Shown: in pieces, positions 12,588 through 20,436 of the stretch
Numbering within the stretch: the stretch's first letter is position 1
How the letters are laid out: every line of letters starts with the position of its first letter
Source of the DNA: Candidatus Desulfovibrio gallistercoris
Lineage (GTDB): Bacteria; Desulfobacterota; Desulfovibrionia; Desulfovibrionales; Desulfovibrionaceae
Direction: 5' to 3'
DNA length: 41,128 nt
Assembly (NCBI GenBank): GCA_019118745.1
Contig: DWYJ01000039.1
Location: 1 to 41,128, forward strand
Made by a program: the position numbers and the translations under genes
The notes under the pieces: model-generated
Database searches by the model: none
What the model was told of the DNA's origin: nothing
What the model saw: only the letters and a program-made list of their open reading frames with translations

Positions 12588-12616
12588 TTTATATCCCGAA
12601 CAGCGGCAAAAGTCCA
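12588..12616 (-). promoter_or_regulatory. Possible lepA promoter
   Basis: On the minus strand TGGACT (12616-12611), 17 bases, TATAAA (12593-12588). Start of transcription would lie near 12581, about 60 bases before the lepA ATG. The -35 box is imperfect, the -10 good. Confidence 0.5.
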
Positions 12617-12749
12617 TATTGCCCGCCCGGAGGCAGGCTGGACGCGGACAGGTGGCCATTCATGCGCATCCCCTGTTGACAGCTCCCCGTATTGCTGCTC
12701 TGGTAGACCAAACAACATCTTTCGTTACGTTGCAGGCAGGTTATCCCAC

Positions 12750-13673
12750 ATGAGCATCCCCAAATACAACGAGCTGTACAGGCCGCTACTGGAATATATC
12801 AGGGACGGGCAAGCCCGAACGACGGCAGAGCTCGAAGAGGCGCTGGCCAGACAGTTTTCGCTCACAGACGCAGACCGGCAGGAACGCCTGTCCAGCGGTT
12901 CGCTGACGTTCTGCAACAGGATCGCCTGGGCGCGAACCTATCTCAAGAAAGCAGGCCTTGTGACATCCCCCAAACGCGGGACAGTGCAGATCACCCCAGA
13001 AGGCAAAAACGCTGTGGATAAGCCCGGCCTGCGTATCGACAACGATTTTCTGGCCACTTTCCCCTCCTTCGCGGAATTCCAGAAAGGCGGACAAACCGCC
13101 ACCACTGCGGAAAACCGCCCCTCCTCCCTCGCTGAGGATGAAGACAGCCCGCAGGACAGCCTCGACAGAGCCTATACCCGTATACGGCAGACGCTCGCCG
13201 AGGACGTGCTGACGGAGATCATGCGGCAGACTCCCGCGTTCTTCGAGCAGCTTGTGGTGCGCCTGCTCGAGGTCATGGGCTACGGCGGCTCTCTGGAAAA
13301 CGCGGGGATCGTCACCCGCGCATCAGGCGATGAAGGCATCGACGGCATCGTCAAGCAGGACAAGCTCGGCTTTGACCAGATCTTTATTCAGGCCAAGCGC
13401 TGGGATCCCACAGCTTGCGTAGGGCGGCCGGACATCCAGAAATTTGTGGGAGCCCTTGCCGGTCAGGGGGCCACACGCGGCCTCTTTGTGACTACCGCCA
13501 AATTTTCCGAAGAGGCATACACCTATGCCCGCAAGCAGCACACCACAAAGATCGTGCTTGTGGACGGGCAGAAGCTGGCGGAACTCATGATCGATCACAA
13601 TTTGGGGGTGACGCCCATAGCCCGCTATGAGGTCAAGCGCATCGATTCCGATTTCTTTACGGAATCAGAATAG
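12750..13673 (+). CDS. mrr: Mrr-type restriction endonuclease
   Basis: Probably a DNA endonuclease that cuts modified foreign DNA (type IV restriction). The 307-residue protein has an N-terminal winged-helix Mrr_N-like domain (about 1-95: PKYNELYRPLLEYI, ending in a helix-turn-helix with ITPEGK), an acidic linker (about 118-140) and a C-terminal PD-(D/E)xK nuclease domain with the Mrr signature GDEGIDGIV (193-201, D198) and IQAKRW (213-218, Q214 and K216). The QxK form is normal for Mrr. The length matches E. coli Mrr (about 304). No methyltransferase gene is adjacent, which fits a modification-dependent enzyme. The ribosome site is weak. Transcription presumably starts in the lepA-mrr gap, where a TTGACA (12676-12681) lacks a convincing -10 box. 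Confidence 0.9.
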   Translation: MSIPKYNELYRPLLEYIRDGQARTTAELEEALARQFSLTDADRQERLSSGSLTFCNRIAWARTYLKKAGLVTSPKRGTVQITPEGKNAVDKPGLRIDNDFLATFPSFAEFQKGGQTATTAENRPSSLAEDEDSPQDSLDRAYTRIRQTLAEDVLTEIMRQTPAFFEQLVVRLLEVMGYGGSLENAGIVTRASGDEGIDGIVKQDKLGFDQIFIQAKRWDPTACVGRPDIQKFVGALAGQGATRGLFVTTAKFSEEAYTYARKQHTTKIVLVDGQKLAELMIDHNLGVTPIARYEVKRIDSDFFTESE

Positions 13674-13795
13674 CGTATGCCGCAACCGGCATGTCGGAAA
13701 AGCCCCATCAACGAACAGGCTGTCTAATACAAAAACACAAACATGCCGATAAGATAGGCAATCGTTTCATCAGGAAGACATGACAAGGCGTTTTG

Positions 13796-13815
13796 TTCCC
13801 GCCAAACGGCGGGAA
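13796..13815 (+). promoter_or_regulatory. Hairpin directly in front of a ribosome binding site
   Basis: TTCCCGCC-AAAC-GGCGGGAA, a perfect 8-bp stem, ends one base before the Shine-Dalgarno run GGGAGGGG (13816-13823) of the next gene. In RNA this hairpin would stack against the ribosome site and could tune translation or stabilise the 5' end. The role is inferred. Confidence 0.45.
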
Positions 13816-13826
13816 GGGAGGGGAAT

Positions 13827-14531
13827 ATGGGGATCGAAGGCATCATGGTGCGCAGCTTCGCTCAGTTCGGCGTCGTCCAGACCGATTACGACATGACGCG
13901 GCTGCTGACGGAAAATGCACTGCTCCGGCAACCGGGCGGCATACAGGAGGCCGCCCCGATCTCGCCGGACATCCTTACCCCCGAAGGCCGGGAGAGCTAC
14001 GCGCAGATAGCCCTGCTGGTCCGGCAGGCGGCACGCCGTCTGCGGGAAGAACAGGAGCGGATGCACCGCCAGGAAGCCGCGGAACAGGCCCGCGCAGAGC
14101 GGAAAGAAGAGCGGCGGCAGGAAGAGCGACAAGAGCAGTGGCGGGAACGATGGGCAGACGCCCGCATGCCGCAGGAAGCGACCCCCGCCATGACGCGGAG
14201 CGATGCGGCGCAGGAGGCCGCCGGTCAGGCGGACACGCCGTCGGGCCAGGATGGCGGCACGAGCGATGGACGGACGCCGGATACGGAGGACGTCTTGCCC
14301 CTGCCGGCCGAACGTGCGCACGGCGACCGTCAGTCCCGGTCCGCCAGCCGGACGGAGCAAATCACAGGCCGGACAGCGGAACAGGCGGGACAGACGCGGA
14401 CTGTGCGACAAACCGCGGGACACGCCGCAGGGCAGGCCACCGGACAGGCAAGCGACCTGATGGCGGCGCAAACGGACGCCGCCGCTGCCGGGCGCACGGG
14501 TTCGCCCACCCTGCTCCACCTGACTGTCTGA
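13827..14531 (+). CDS. Hypothetical charged, partly coiled-coil protein
   Basis: Not recognised. The 234-residue product starts with a short ordered part (about 1-50, MGIEGIMVRSFAQFGVVQTDYD), then a highly charged helix (about 56-112, rich in Arg, Glu and Gln) likely to form a coiled coil, then a long low-complexity tail (about 113-234) rich in Ala, Gly, Gln, Thr and Arg with repeated AGQ/AGQA-like steps. There is no signal peptide or membrane helix. The N-terminus is reminiscent of small phage or flagellar accessory proteins only in style, not in motif. A very strong ribosome site (GGGAGGGG) makes translation likely. A second ATG at residue 7 is possible. It lies after mrr with a 153-base gap, and two repeat elements follow. 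Confidence 0.55.
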   Translation: MGIEGIMVRSFAQFGVVQTDYDMTRLLTENALLRQPGGIQEAAPISPDILTPEGRESYAQIALLVRQAARRLREEQERMHRQEAAEQARAERKEERRQEERQEQWRERWADARMPQEATPAMTRSDAAQEAAGQADTPSGQDGGTSDGRTPDTEDVLPLPAERAHGDRQSRSASRTEQITGRTAEQAGQTRTVRQTAGHAAGQATGQASDLMAAQTDAAAAGRTGSPTLLHLTV

Positions 14532-15067
14532 CGCGGCCGGCCGTGCCGTCTGCCGCCGTCCCCTTGCGGGAACGGATGCCCCCCTTTGCCGCTGCGGGAA
14601 AGGGGCACAGGCTTTCGTGCGTCCCGCGTTCTTGAGAGTATTTCCCGTTGGAAACGCTTTGCGTCCCACGCCATACGGCCTGCCCTTTCACGAAAAAACG
14701 CAGTCTTCCCGCCTGGCTTGAGCCGGGCGGTGCTGTGCTGCCGCCTCGCCTTTTGCCTTTTTTCAAAGGCAAAAGGCTCTATCCCGCCGGTCCGACTGCG
14801 CAAACAGGGGGAACGCCCCTGACGAGACGTCCCCCCTGCTCTTCCATGTCTTTTGACGGCTCCCGCGTTACCGGGCGCATCTTCTTCGGAGGCGGGCCTC
14901 CGAAGGCGTCATCGGTCGGCGCTAGAGCATTTTCCGTTTGAAACGCTTCGCGTTCCAAACCATACGGCCTGGCGTTTCGCGGAAAAAACGCGGTTTTTCC
15001 GCTTGGTTTGAGCCGGGCGGCGCTGTGCCGCAGCCTCGCATTTTGCCTTTTTCAAAGACAAAATGCT
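14532..15067. other. Gene-free stretch with two repeat elements
   Basis: No credible gene. It contains two full copies of the 148-bp element (14634-14781 and 14923-15070) in the same orientation. Between them are two perfect hairpins: CAGGGG-gaacg-CCCCTG (14805-14821) and CTTCGGAGG-cggg-CCTCCGAAG (14884-14905). The second resembles a terminator without a T run. Short frames here are just translations of the repeats. Confidence 0.75.
14634..14781 (+). repeat. 148-bp TAGAGC element, copy B
   Basis: Full-length but diverged copy. Left end GAGAGTATTTCCCG, right end AAAAGGCTCTA. It shares CCATACGGCCTG, GAGCCGGGCGG and the right-end hairpin with copies C and D. Read on the minus strand, the right end folds into a perfect 13-bp stem with a GAAA loop (14778-14749). 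Confidence 0.85.
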
Positions 15068-15070
15068 CTA
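14923..15070 (+). repeat. 148-bp TAGAGC element, copy C (supplies the icd stop)
   Basis: Best-preserved copy. It begins TAGAGCATTTT and ends AAAATGCTCTA, a perfect 11-bp terminal inverted repeat; both ends sit in CTAG. The last three bases (15068-15070, CTA) are the TAG stop codon of icd on the minus strand. Inside, the minus strand can form a 13-bp hairpin behind the stop, a GCGGC/GCCGC hairpin and a GCGGAAAAA/TTTTTCCGC hairpin. Confidence 0.9.
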
Positions 15071-16207
15071 GAGGGCCGCGCCGATGATCTCCCCGAACTC
15101 GCGGCAGCCCACCACGCGGGAACCGCTGACCTGATCGGCAAGATCCACGGTGACGGCGCGTCCGGCAATGGCCTTGCTCATGGCCGAGCGGATGCGCTCC
15201 GCCGCCGCCGCATAGCCCATGTGCTCCAGCATGAGCGCCCCGCAGAGGATGACGCTGCCGGGATTGGCCTTGTCCTGCCCGGCGATGGTGGGCGCGGTGC
15301 CGTGAGTGGCCTCGAAAAAGGCCAGGGAATCGGACATGTTCACGCCCGGCGCAAGGCCCAGCCCGCCCACCTGCGCGGCCAGCGCGTCGGAGAGATAGTC
15401 CCCGTTGAGGTTGGGCGTGGCGATGACGTGATACTGTTCGGGATGGAGGAGCGCCTCCTGGAACATGGCGTCGGCGATGCGGTCCTTGACCACCAGGCGG
15501 CCGGGCACGGCTTCCTTTTCCGTGCAGATCAGCTCGCCGAATTCGCGCGCCGCCACATCATAGCCCCATTGGCGGAAGCCGCCCTCGGTGAACTTCATGA
15601 TGTTGCCCTTGTGCACCAGCGTCAGGGAGGGCTGACCGGTGTCCAGCGCATAGCGCAGGGCGCGCCGCACGAGGCGCTCCGAACCGAAGGCGCTCATGGG
15701 CTTGATGCCCACCGCGGCGTCCTCGCGGATCTTGCCCACGCCGAACTCCTCGCGCAGGAAGGCGATAAGCTTCTTCGCTTCCGGGGTCTCGGCGGCGTAT
15801 TCGATGCCGGCGTACACGTCTTCCGTATTTTCCCGGAAAATGGTCATATTGACCTTTTCAGGGTGCTTGACCGGCGTTTCCAGCCCGGTGAAATGGCGGA
15901 TGGGCCGGATGCAGGCATAGAGATCCAGCGTCTGCCGCAGGGTGACGTTGAGGCTGCGGCGGCCCGTGCCCACGGGCGTGCCCAGGGGGCCCTTGATGGC
16001 CACGGCAGCCCCGCGCAGGGCCTCCAGCGTGGCTTCGGGCAGGGGACTGCCCGTTTCGGCTTCGGCCTTTTCCCCGGCCAGCAGTTCCACCCAGTCGATG
16101 CGGTCGTCGGATTCGCGGGCCAGCGCCGCGTCGATGACGGGCCGGGCCGCCTGCCAGATCTCCTTGCCGATGCCGTCGCCCTCGATCCAGTAAACCGTCT
16201 TTTTCAT
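15068..16207 (-). CDS. icd: Isocitrate dehydrogenase, probably NAD-dependent
   Basis: Oxidatively decarboxylates isocitrate to 2-oxoglutarate in the cytoplasm. With the Re-citrate synthase gene just upstream on the same strand it forms the oxidative arm leading to glutamate. It is 379 residues. The substrate site is intact: S85, N87, R91, R101, R125, Y132, K200 and D270/D274 match E. coli S113, N115, R119, R129, R153, Y160, K230 and the metal aspartates. The cofactor site is not E. coli-like: K344, Y345, Y391 and R395, which hold the NADP 2'-phosphate, correspond to T307, I308, V354 and D358 here. I chose ATG 16207 because GGAG lies 9 bases ahead; an in-frame GTG at 16222 uses that GGAG as coding. 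The stop codon lies in a repeat element. Confidence 0.93.
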   Translation of the reverse strand: MKKTVYWIEGDGIGKEIWQAARPVIDAALARESDDRIDWVELLAGEKAEAETGSPLPEATLEALRGAAVAIKGPLGTPVGTGRRSLNVTLRQTLDLYACIRPIRHFTGLETPVKHPEKVNMTIFRENTEDVYAGIEYAAETPEAKKLIAFLREEFGVGKIREDAAVGIKPMSAFGSERLVRRALRYALDTGQPSLTLVHKGNIMKFTEGGFRQWGYDVAAREFGELICTEKEAVPGRLVVKDRIADAMFQEALLHPEQYHVIATPNLNGDYLSDALAAQVGGLGLAPGVNMSDSLAFFEATHGTAPTIAGQDKANPGSVILCGALMLEHMGYAAAAERIRSAMSKAIAGRAVTVDLADQVSGSRVVGCREFGEIIGAAL

Positions 16208-16248
16208 ATCGTCGTTCTCCACATGTTCTCGATCTTCGGCCCGGCGGG

Positions 16249-18075
16249 CTATTCCTCGTCTTCGGAGCGCACTTCCTGCTTGAGGGCCTGGGCCCGCTGC
16301 AGGAGCTGCTCGAGCTGGATGTCCGCGCCGAGCACGCCCACGATGTCGTCCTTTTCATTGGTGACGGCGCAGGACACGGTGATGACCAGCTTGCCCGTGA
16401 ACTGGGACTGGTACACGTCCATGATGTGCAGGTCCCCGGTCTGCATGGGCATCTTGAACCATTCGCGCTGCGAGAAATCGTAGCCGATGGGCAGGGCCTC
16501 GTAGCGCTCCTTGTAGGCCGGGTCGGTGATGGTGGAGCACTTGAGCTTGCCCTCGGTATCCGTCAGGTACAGATACTGGATGAAGGGGAATTCCCGCGTG
16601 AAGGCGTCCAGACGGGCGCAGGCATGCTGGCCGAAATCCTGGAGCTCCTGCTGCCGCGAAAGCCGGATGATGAGGTGGGCCGCCAGTTCGCCCGCCAGCT
16701 GCTTCATGTGGTCGAACTCGGTCACGAAGAGTTCGGGCATGAACTTCTGGGCAAGGGTCTCCATCTCGTCGTGGGACATGTTGGTGGTGCGGCCGTTCTC
16801 GTAGAGGGCCACGATGGCGTCGTAGATGCGGCCCACGGCGGGGTGCTTCTTGGAGACCTGCTTTTCCGGGGGCAGGCGCAGATTGACGTTGAGCCAGTAG
16901 GCCACGCCCGCGCGCCCGGTCTTGTCGGTGATGATGATGGGCACGGGCCGGCCCAGCAGGCGCGTGGTGTCGAAGATGTTGTAGATCTCTTCGTTCTTGG
17001 CCAGACCGTCGGCATGCACGCCCGCGCTGGTGGCGTTGAAATCGCGCCCCACAAAGGGATAGTTGTAGGGGATGCGGTAATTGAGCTCCTTCTCGAAGAA
17101 CTCGGCCACTTCGGCAAGGATGGTGGTGTCGGCGGCGGCATCGTCCCCGGTGAGGGAGATGTATTCCACCAGCAGGGCCTCCAGCGGCGTGTTGCCCGTG
17201 CGCTCCCCGAAACCGAAGAGCGTGCTGTTGACCGCGCCGCAGCCGTAGAGCCAGGCCGTCACGCCGTTGACGAGCACCTTGTGGAAGTCGTTGTGCCCGT
17301 GCCATTCCAGCCACTGGCCCGGCACGCCCGCCTCATCGGTGAAGGCGCGCACGATGCGCTGCACCGAGCGCGGCAGGCCCGCGCCGGGATAGGGCACGCC
17401 GTAGCCCATGGTGTCGCAGAGGCGGATCTTCACCGGCATGCCGCTCTGATGGGAAAGCTCCATGAGACGCTGGGCCAGCGGCAGGCAGAAGCCGTAGATG
17501 TCGGCGCGGGTCACGTCCTCGAAGTGGCAGCGCGGGATGATGCCCCACTCCAGCGCCTGTTCGGCGAGCCCCACATACATATCCAGCGCCTGCTGCCTGG
17601 TCTTGCCGAGCTTCAGGAAGATATGGTAGTCCGACACGCTGGTCAGCATGCCGGTCTCGTCGAACTCCATATCGCGGGCCAGCTTGAGGTCTTCCTTGTT
17701 GGCGCGTATCCAGGCCGTCACCCGCGGGAAACGGTAGCCGCGCGCCCGGCAGACGTCGATGCACTTGCGGTCCTTGGCCGAATAGAGAAAGAATTCCGAG
17801 GCCGTGATGAGCCCGCTCTTGCCGCCGAGACGGTGCAGGAAGTCGAACATCTTCGCCACCTGCTTGACCGTATACGGCGGACGGGCCTGCTGGCCGTCAC
17901 GAAAGGTCGTATCGGTGATGCGCATCTGCTCGGCCGGTCGCGGCGCGAGCAGCACGTCGTCAAAAGCGGTACGGCAAATGCTCGTATAGGGGAAAAGCTC
18001 CCGGTAAAGCTGGGGTTGCTCCACATCCTGCAACGGCAGCGGCCGGTTGCCGCTGGTCTGATAGATGATGCTCAT
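16249..18075 (-). CDS. Re-citrate synthase-like HMGL-family enzyme with C-terminal Cache-like domain
   Basis: Probably condenses acetyl-CoA with oxaloacetate to citrate with Re-face stereochemistry, as in anaerobes such as Clostridium kluyveri; homocitrate synthase or isopropylmalate synthase activity is the alternative. The 608-residue protein has an HMGL/DRE-TIM barrel (about 50-330) with RITDTTFRDGQQ (52-63), metal-binding HGHND (259-263) and GFGERTGNTPLEA (288-300), then a second catalytic region with ATSAGVHADG (348-357). Residues about 480-595 look like a Cache sensor domain: DFSQREWF (533-540), DVYQSQFTGKLVITVS (553-568) and DDIVGVLGADI (576-586). No membrane helix is present, so the sensor would be cytoplasmic. 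Its place before icd supports citrate formation for glutamate synthesis. ATG 18075 has AGGAAGG ahead; an in-frame ATG at 18126 with AAGGAAG is also possible and would add 17 residues. Confidence 0.85.
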   Translation of the reverse strand: MSIIYQTSGNRPLPLQDVEQPQLYRELFPYTSICRTAFDDVLLAPRPAEQMRITDTTFRDGQQARPPYTVKQVAKMFDFLHRLGGKSGLITASEFFLYSAKDRKCIDVCRARGYRFPRVTAWIRANKEDLKLARDMEFDETGMLTSVSDYHIFLKLGKTRQQALDMYVGLAEQALEWGIIPRCHFEDVTRADIYGFCLPLAQRLMELSHQSGMPVKIRLCDTMGYGVPYPGAGLPRSVQRIVRAFTDEAGVPGQWLEWHGHNDFHKVLVNGVTAWLYGCGAVNSTLFGFGERTGNTPLEALLVEYISLTGDDAAADTTILAEVAEFFEKELNYRIPYNYPFVGRDFNATSAGVHADGLAKNEEIYNIFDTTRLLGRPVPIIITDKTGRAGVAYWLNVNLRLPPEKQVSKKHPAVGRIYDAIVALYENGRTTNMSHDEMETLAQKFMPELFVTEFDHMKQLAGELAAHLIIRLSRQQELQDFGQHACARLDAFTREFPFIQYLYLTDTEGKLKCSTITDPAYKERYEALPIGYDFSQREWFKMPMQTGDLHIMDVYQSQFTGKLVITVSCAVTNEKDDIVGVLGADIQLEQLLQRAQALKQEVRSEDEE

Positions 18076-18181
18076 GGCCTTCCTCTGCCCCCGTCGGGGC
18101 GGCTGAGATAATAAGGGATTCACCATAGCCGCTTCCTTTCGTGGCGTAAAGCCGTCCGCCATCCCCTCCCGGCGGCGGGAC

Positions 18182-18196
18182 TTGCCAGATTGGCAA
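18182..18196. promoter_or_regulatory. Operator-like palindrome TTGCCA-N3-TGGCAA
   Basis: A perfect 6-bp inverted repeat around GAT covers the -35 box of the ribonuclease promoter and lies in the divergent gap to the Re-citrate synthase gene. Such a site would let a dimeric regulator block the plus-strand promoter. The palindrome is seen; the regulator is unknown. Confidence 0.4.
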
Positions 18197-18210
18197 AAAT
18201 GCCCGATTAT
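18182..18210 (+). promoter_or_regulatory. Promoter of the RNB ribonuclease-plsY operon
   Basis: TTGCCA (18182-18187), 17 bases, GATTAT (18205-18210). The predicted start lies near 18217, with a leader of about 57 bases. The -35 box is one arm of a palindrome (see next entry). The divergent Re-citrate synthase gene must be transcribed from the same 200-base gap; a CATAAT on the minus strand (18212-18207) is a weak -10 candidate. Confidence 0.65.
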
Positions 18211-18273
18211 GAGCAGTTAGATTGACGGAAAAAATGTGCGGCGCAGCGAGCGCGCAGAGCGAGGGGAGGTCAT

Positions 18274-20436
18274 ATGTCGTCATGTGTGCAGTATCCCGGT
18301 ACGGGCTGCATTGTGGAATTCCTGGAGGGCAATGCCGTCCATCTGGCCCTTGTCATCGAAGAGGGCGGAGGCAAGGTGCGCCTGCTCCTGCCCAACCGGC
18401 GGGAAACGCGGCTGGGCACATCGCGCCTGCTGCCCTGGGCCGGGCCGCAGCTGCCGGGCCCCCTGCCCGGCCGGGAAGAGGCCGTCCGCCTGCTGGAGGA
18501 TGTGCGCAAGCGCCGCGAGGAGCTGGCGGCCGCCGTGCCCGTGGCCGAGCTCTGGGAGATGGCGCAGGGCGAACTGGCCGAGGCCCCGGCCCAGTGGTTC
18601 GCCGAGCTCTCCGGCAGCGATCCGGATGTGGACGGCATCGCGGCCCACGGCCGGGCCCTGCTGGCCTGCAAGAGCCATTTCCGCTTCCAGCCGCCCGTCT
18701 TCCAGATCTACGATGCCGAGACCGTGGAGCGGCGGCTGCACGAGCAGCAGGAGCGCGAAGAGCGCGAGGCCCTTACCGTAGGGGGCGCGACCTTTTTCCG
18801 CCTGCTCTGGGACGTGGCCTGCAAAAAGCGCGTGCTGCCCCCGCCCCCCGATGCCGACGGGCACGGAGGTTCCCCGGAATGGCCCGCGCCGGAGGTGGCC
18901 CGCCGCCTGCGCAAGCTGCTGTTCGACTGCATGGCCGACCCGGACAATCAGGAACATGATACGCTCTGGCGCATGCTGACCAAGGGCCTGCCCGACGTGC
19001 CGCATCTGCCGGTACAGCTGCTCATGGCCTGGGGCGAAGTGCCGCCGCATTACAATTTCTGGTTCGACCGCGCCGGTTACGAGCCCGGCGACCAGTGGTG
19101 GACGCGCTGGTCGGACGAGGTGCAGGACTGCGCGGCGCAAAGCCGCGAGGTCCCGCTGGAGCGCTGCGACCTCCCCTTCATCAGCATCGACAGCGCCAGC
19201 ACCCGCGACGTGGACGACGCCTTCTTCCTGGAGGACGGCCCGGACGGCGGCTTCCTGCTGACGCTGGCCCTTGCCTGCCCGGCGCTGAGCTGGTCTTTCG
19301 GCTCGCCGCTGGACAAGGCCGTGCTGCGGCGCGGCACCAGCATCTACCTGCCGGAAGGCGATTGCCACATGCTGCCGGAAACGCTGGGGACGGACGTCTT
19401 TTCCCTGCGGGCGGGCGAGGATCGCCCGGCCTTCTGCGTCCGCGTGGCCGTGGATGCGTCGGGGGACGCCGCTCCCTGCGAGGTCTTCCTGGCCCGCGTG
19501 AAGCTGGCGGCCAACCTGACGTACCGGGATACGCAGGCCGTGCTGGACGCCCGGCGGACGGGCGCGCCCCTGCCGGACAATCCGGCCGCCCCCTTCGCCG
19601 AGGCCCTCGAACGGGCCCACGCCTTCGAACGCGCCCGGCAGGCGGCCCGCATCCGCAGCGGGGCCGTGGTCATGGATCGCCCGGAACCGGTCATCCGGCT
19701 GGAGGGCGAAGGCGCGCAGACCGTCGTGCATCTGGAGCCGGGCGAGAACTGCCCGGACAGCCAGTCCGCCGTGGCGGAGATGATGATCCTCGCCTCCGCC
19801 GCCGTGGCCGACTGGGCCGCCGTCCGCGGCCTGCCCCTGCTGCATCGCACGCAGGACGTGGCCCTGCCGCGCGAATATGCCGGCGTCTGGACGCGTCCGG
19901 AAGACATGACCCGCATCATGCGCGCCCTTGCGCCGTCCAGTCTGGAAGTGCAGGCCCGCCCGCATGCGGCTCTTGGTCTGCCCCGCTATGCGCCCGTCAC
20001 CTCTCCCCTGCGGCGCTATCCCGACCTGGTGAACGAGGCGCAGATCGCCCATTTCCTGCAGCACGGCGGTCCGCGCTGGGAAGCGGGCGCGCTGACGGAA
20101 CTGCTGGTCAGCCTCAACGCGGCTCTGGAGGCCGCCGGGCAGATACAGCGTTTCCGGCCCCGCTACTGGAAGCTGCTCTTCTTCCGCCAGCAGGGCGACA
20201 AGGTCTGGTGGCCCGGCACCATCACCGAGGAGAACGACGCCTTCGCCAGCGTCAGCCTGCCGGATCAGGGCATCTTCCTGCGCGGCAAGCGCCGGCAGTT
20301 CGATGAGCGGTCCTGCCCCGGCACGGCCGTGGAAGTGCGCATCGGCCGGGTCAATCCCCTGTACAATGAGATCATGCTACTGGAAGCGCGCACGGCGGAC
20401 TGCCGCCCCGCGCCCTATGAGGAGTTGCCTTCATGA
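18274..20436 (+). CDS. RNB-domain (RNase II/R-like) exoribonuclease
   Basis: Likely a 3'-to-5' exoribonuclease that degrades RNA to nucleotides. The 720-residue protein has an RNB catalytic domain from about 300: [17 protein letters not shown] (302-318) supplies the metal aspartates D306, D312, D314 and D315, and [19 protein letters not shown] (about 581-599) is the second signature. The last ~90 residues may be an S1-like barrel ([20 protein letters not shown]). The first 300 residues do not show a clear cold-shock pair as in RNase R and carry a charged helix (about 150-166). I therefore do not assign rnb or rnr. ATG 18274 has GGGGAGG ahead. The stop overlaps plsY by 4 bases, so the two form one translational unit. 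Confidence 0.85.
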   Translation: MSSCVQYPGTGCIVEFLEGNAVHLALVIEEGGGKVRLLLPNRRETRLGTSRLLPWAGPQLPGPLPGREEAVRLLEDVRKRREELAAAVPVAELWEMAQGELAEAPAQWFAELSGSDPDVDGIAAHGRALLACKSHFRFQPPVFQIYDAETVERRLHEQQEREEREALTVGGATFFRLLWDVACKKRVLPPPPDADGHGGSPEWPAPEVARRLRKLLFDCMADPDNQEHDTLWRMLTKGLPDVPHLPVQLLMAWGEVPPHYNFWFDRAGYEPGDQWWTRWSDEVQDCAAQSREVPLERCDLPFISIDSASTRDVDDAFFLEDGPDGGFLLTLALACPALSWSFGSPLDKAVLRRGTSIYLPEGDCHMLPETLGTDVFSLRAGEDRPAFCVRVAVDASGDAAPCEVFLARVKLAANLTYRDTQAVLDARRTGAPLPDNPAAPFAEALERAHAFERARQAARIRSGAVVMDRPEPVIRLEGEGAQTVVHLEPGENCPDSQSAVAEMMILASAAVADWAAVRGLPLLHRTQDVALPREYAGVWTRPEDMTRIMRALAPSSLEVQARPHAALGLPRYAPVTSPLRRYPDLVNEAQIAHFLQHGGPRWEAGALTELLVSLNAALEAAGQIQRFRPRYWKLLFFRQQGDKVWWPGTITEENDAFASVSLPDQGIFLRGKRRQFDERSCPGTAVEVRIGRVNPLYNEIMLLEARTADCRPAPYEELPS

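Noticed and set aside
12676-12704. TTGACA upstream of mrr as a promoter
   Set aside because: The -35 box is perfect, but no acceptable -10 box lies at 16-18 bases, so it is not listed as a feature.
14648-14941. Short plus-strand frames inside 14.6-14.9 kb as small genes
   Set aside because: They are translations of the repeat elements, with no ribosome site.
16426-18111. A 561-codon open frame opposite the Re-citrate synthase gene
   Set aside because: No recognisable domain, composition of a shadow frame, and a strongly supported gene on the other strand.
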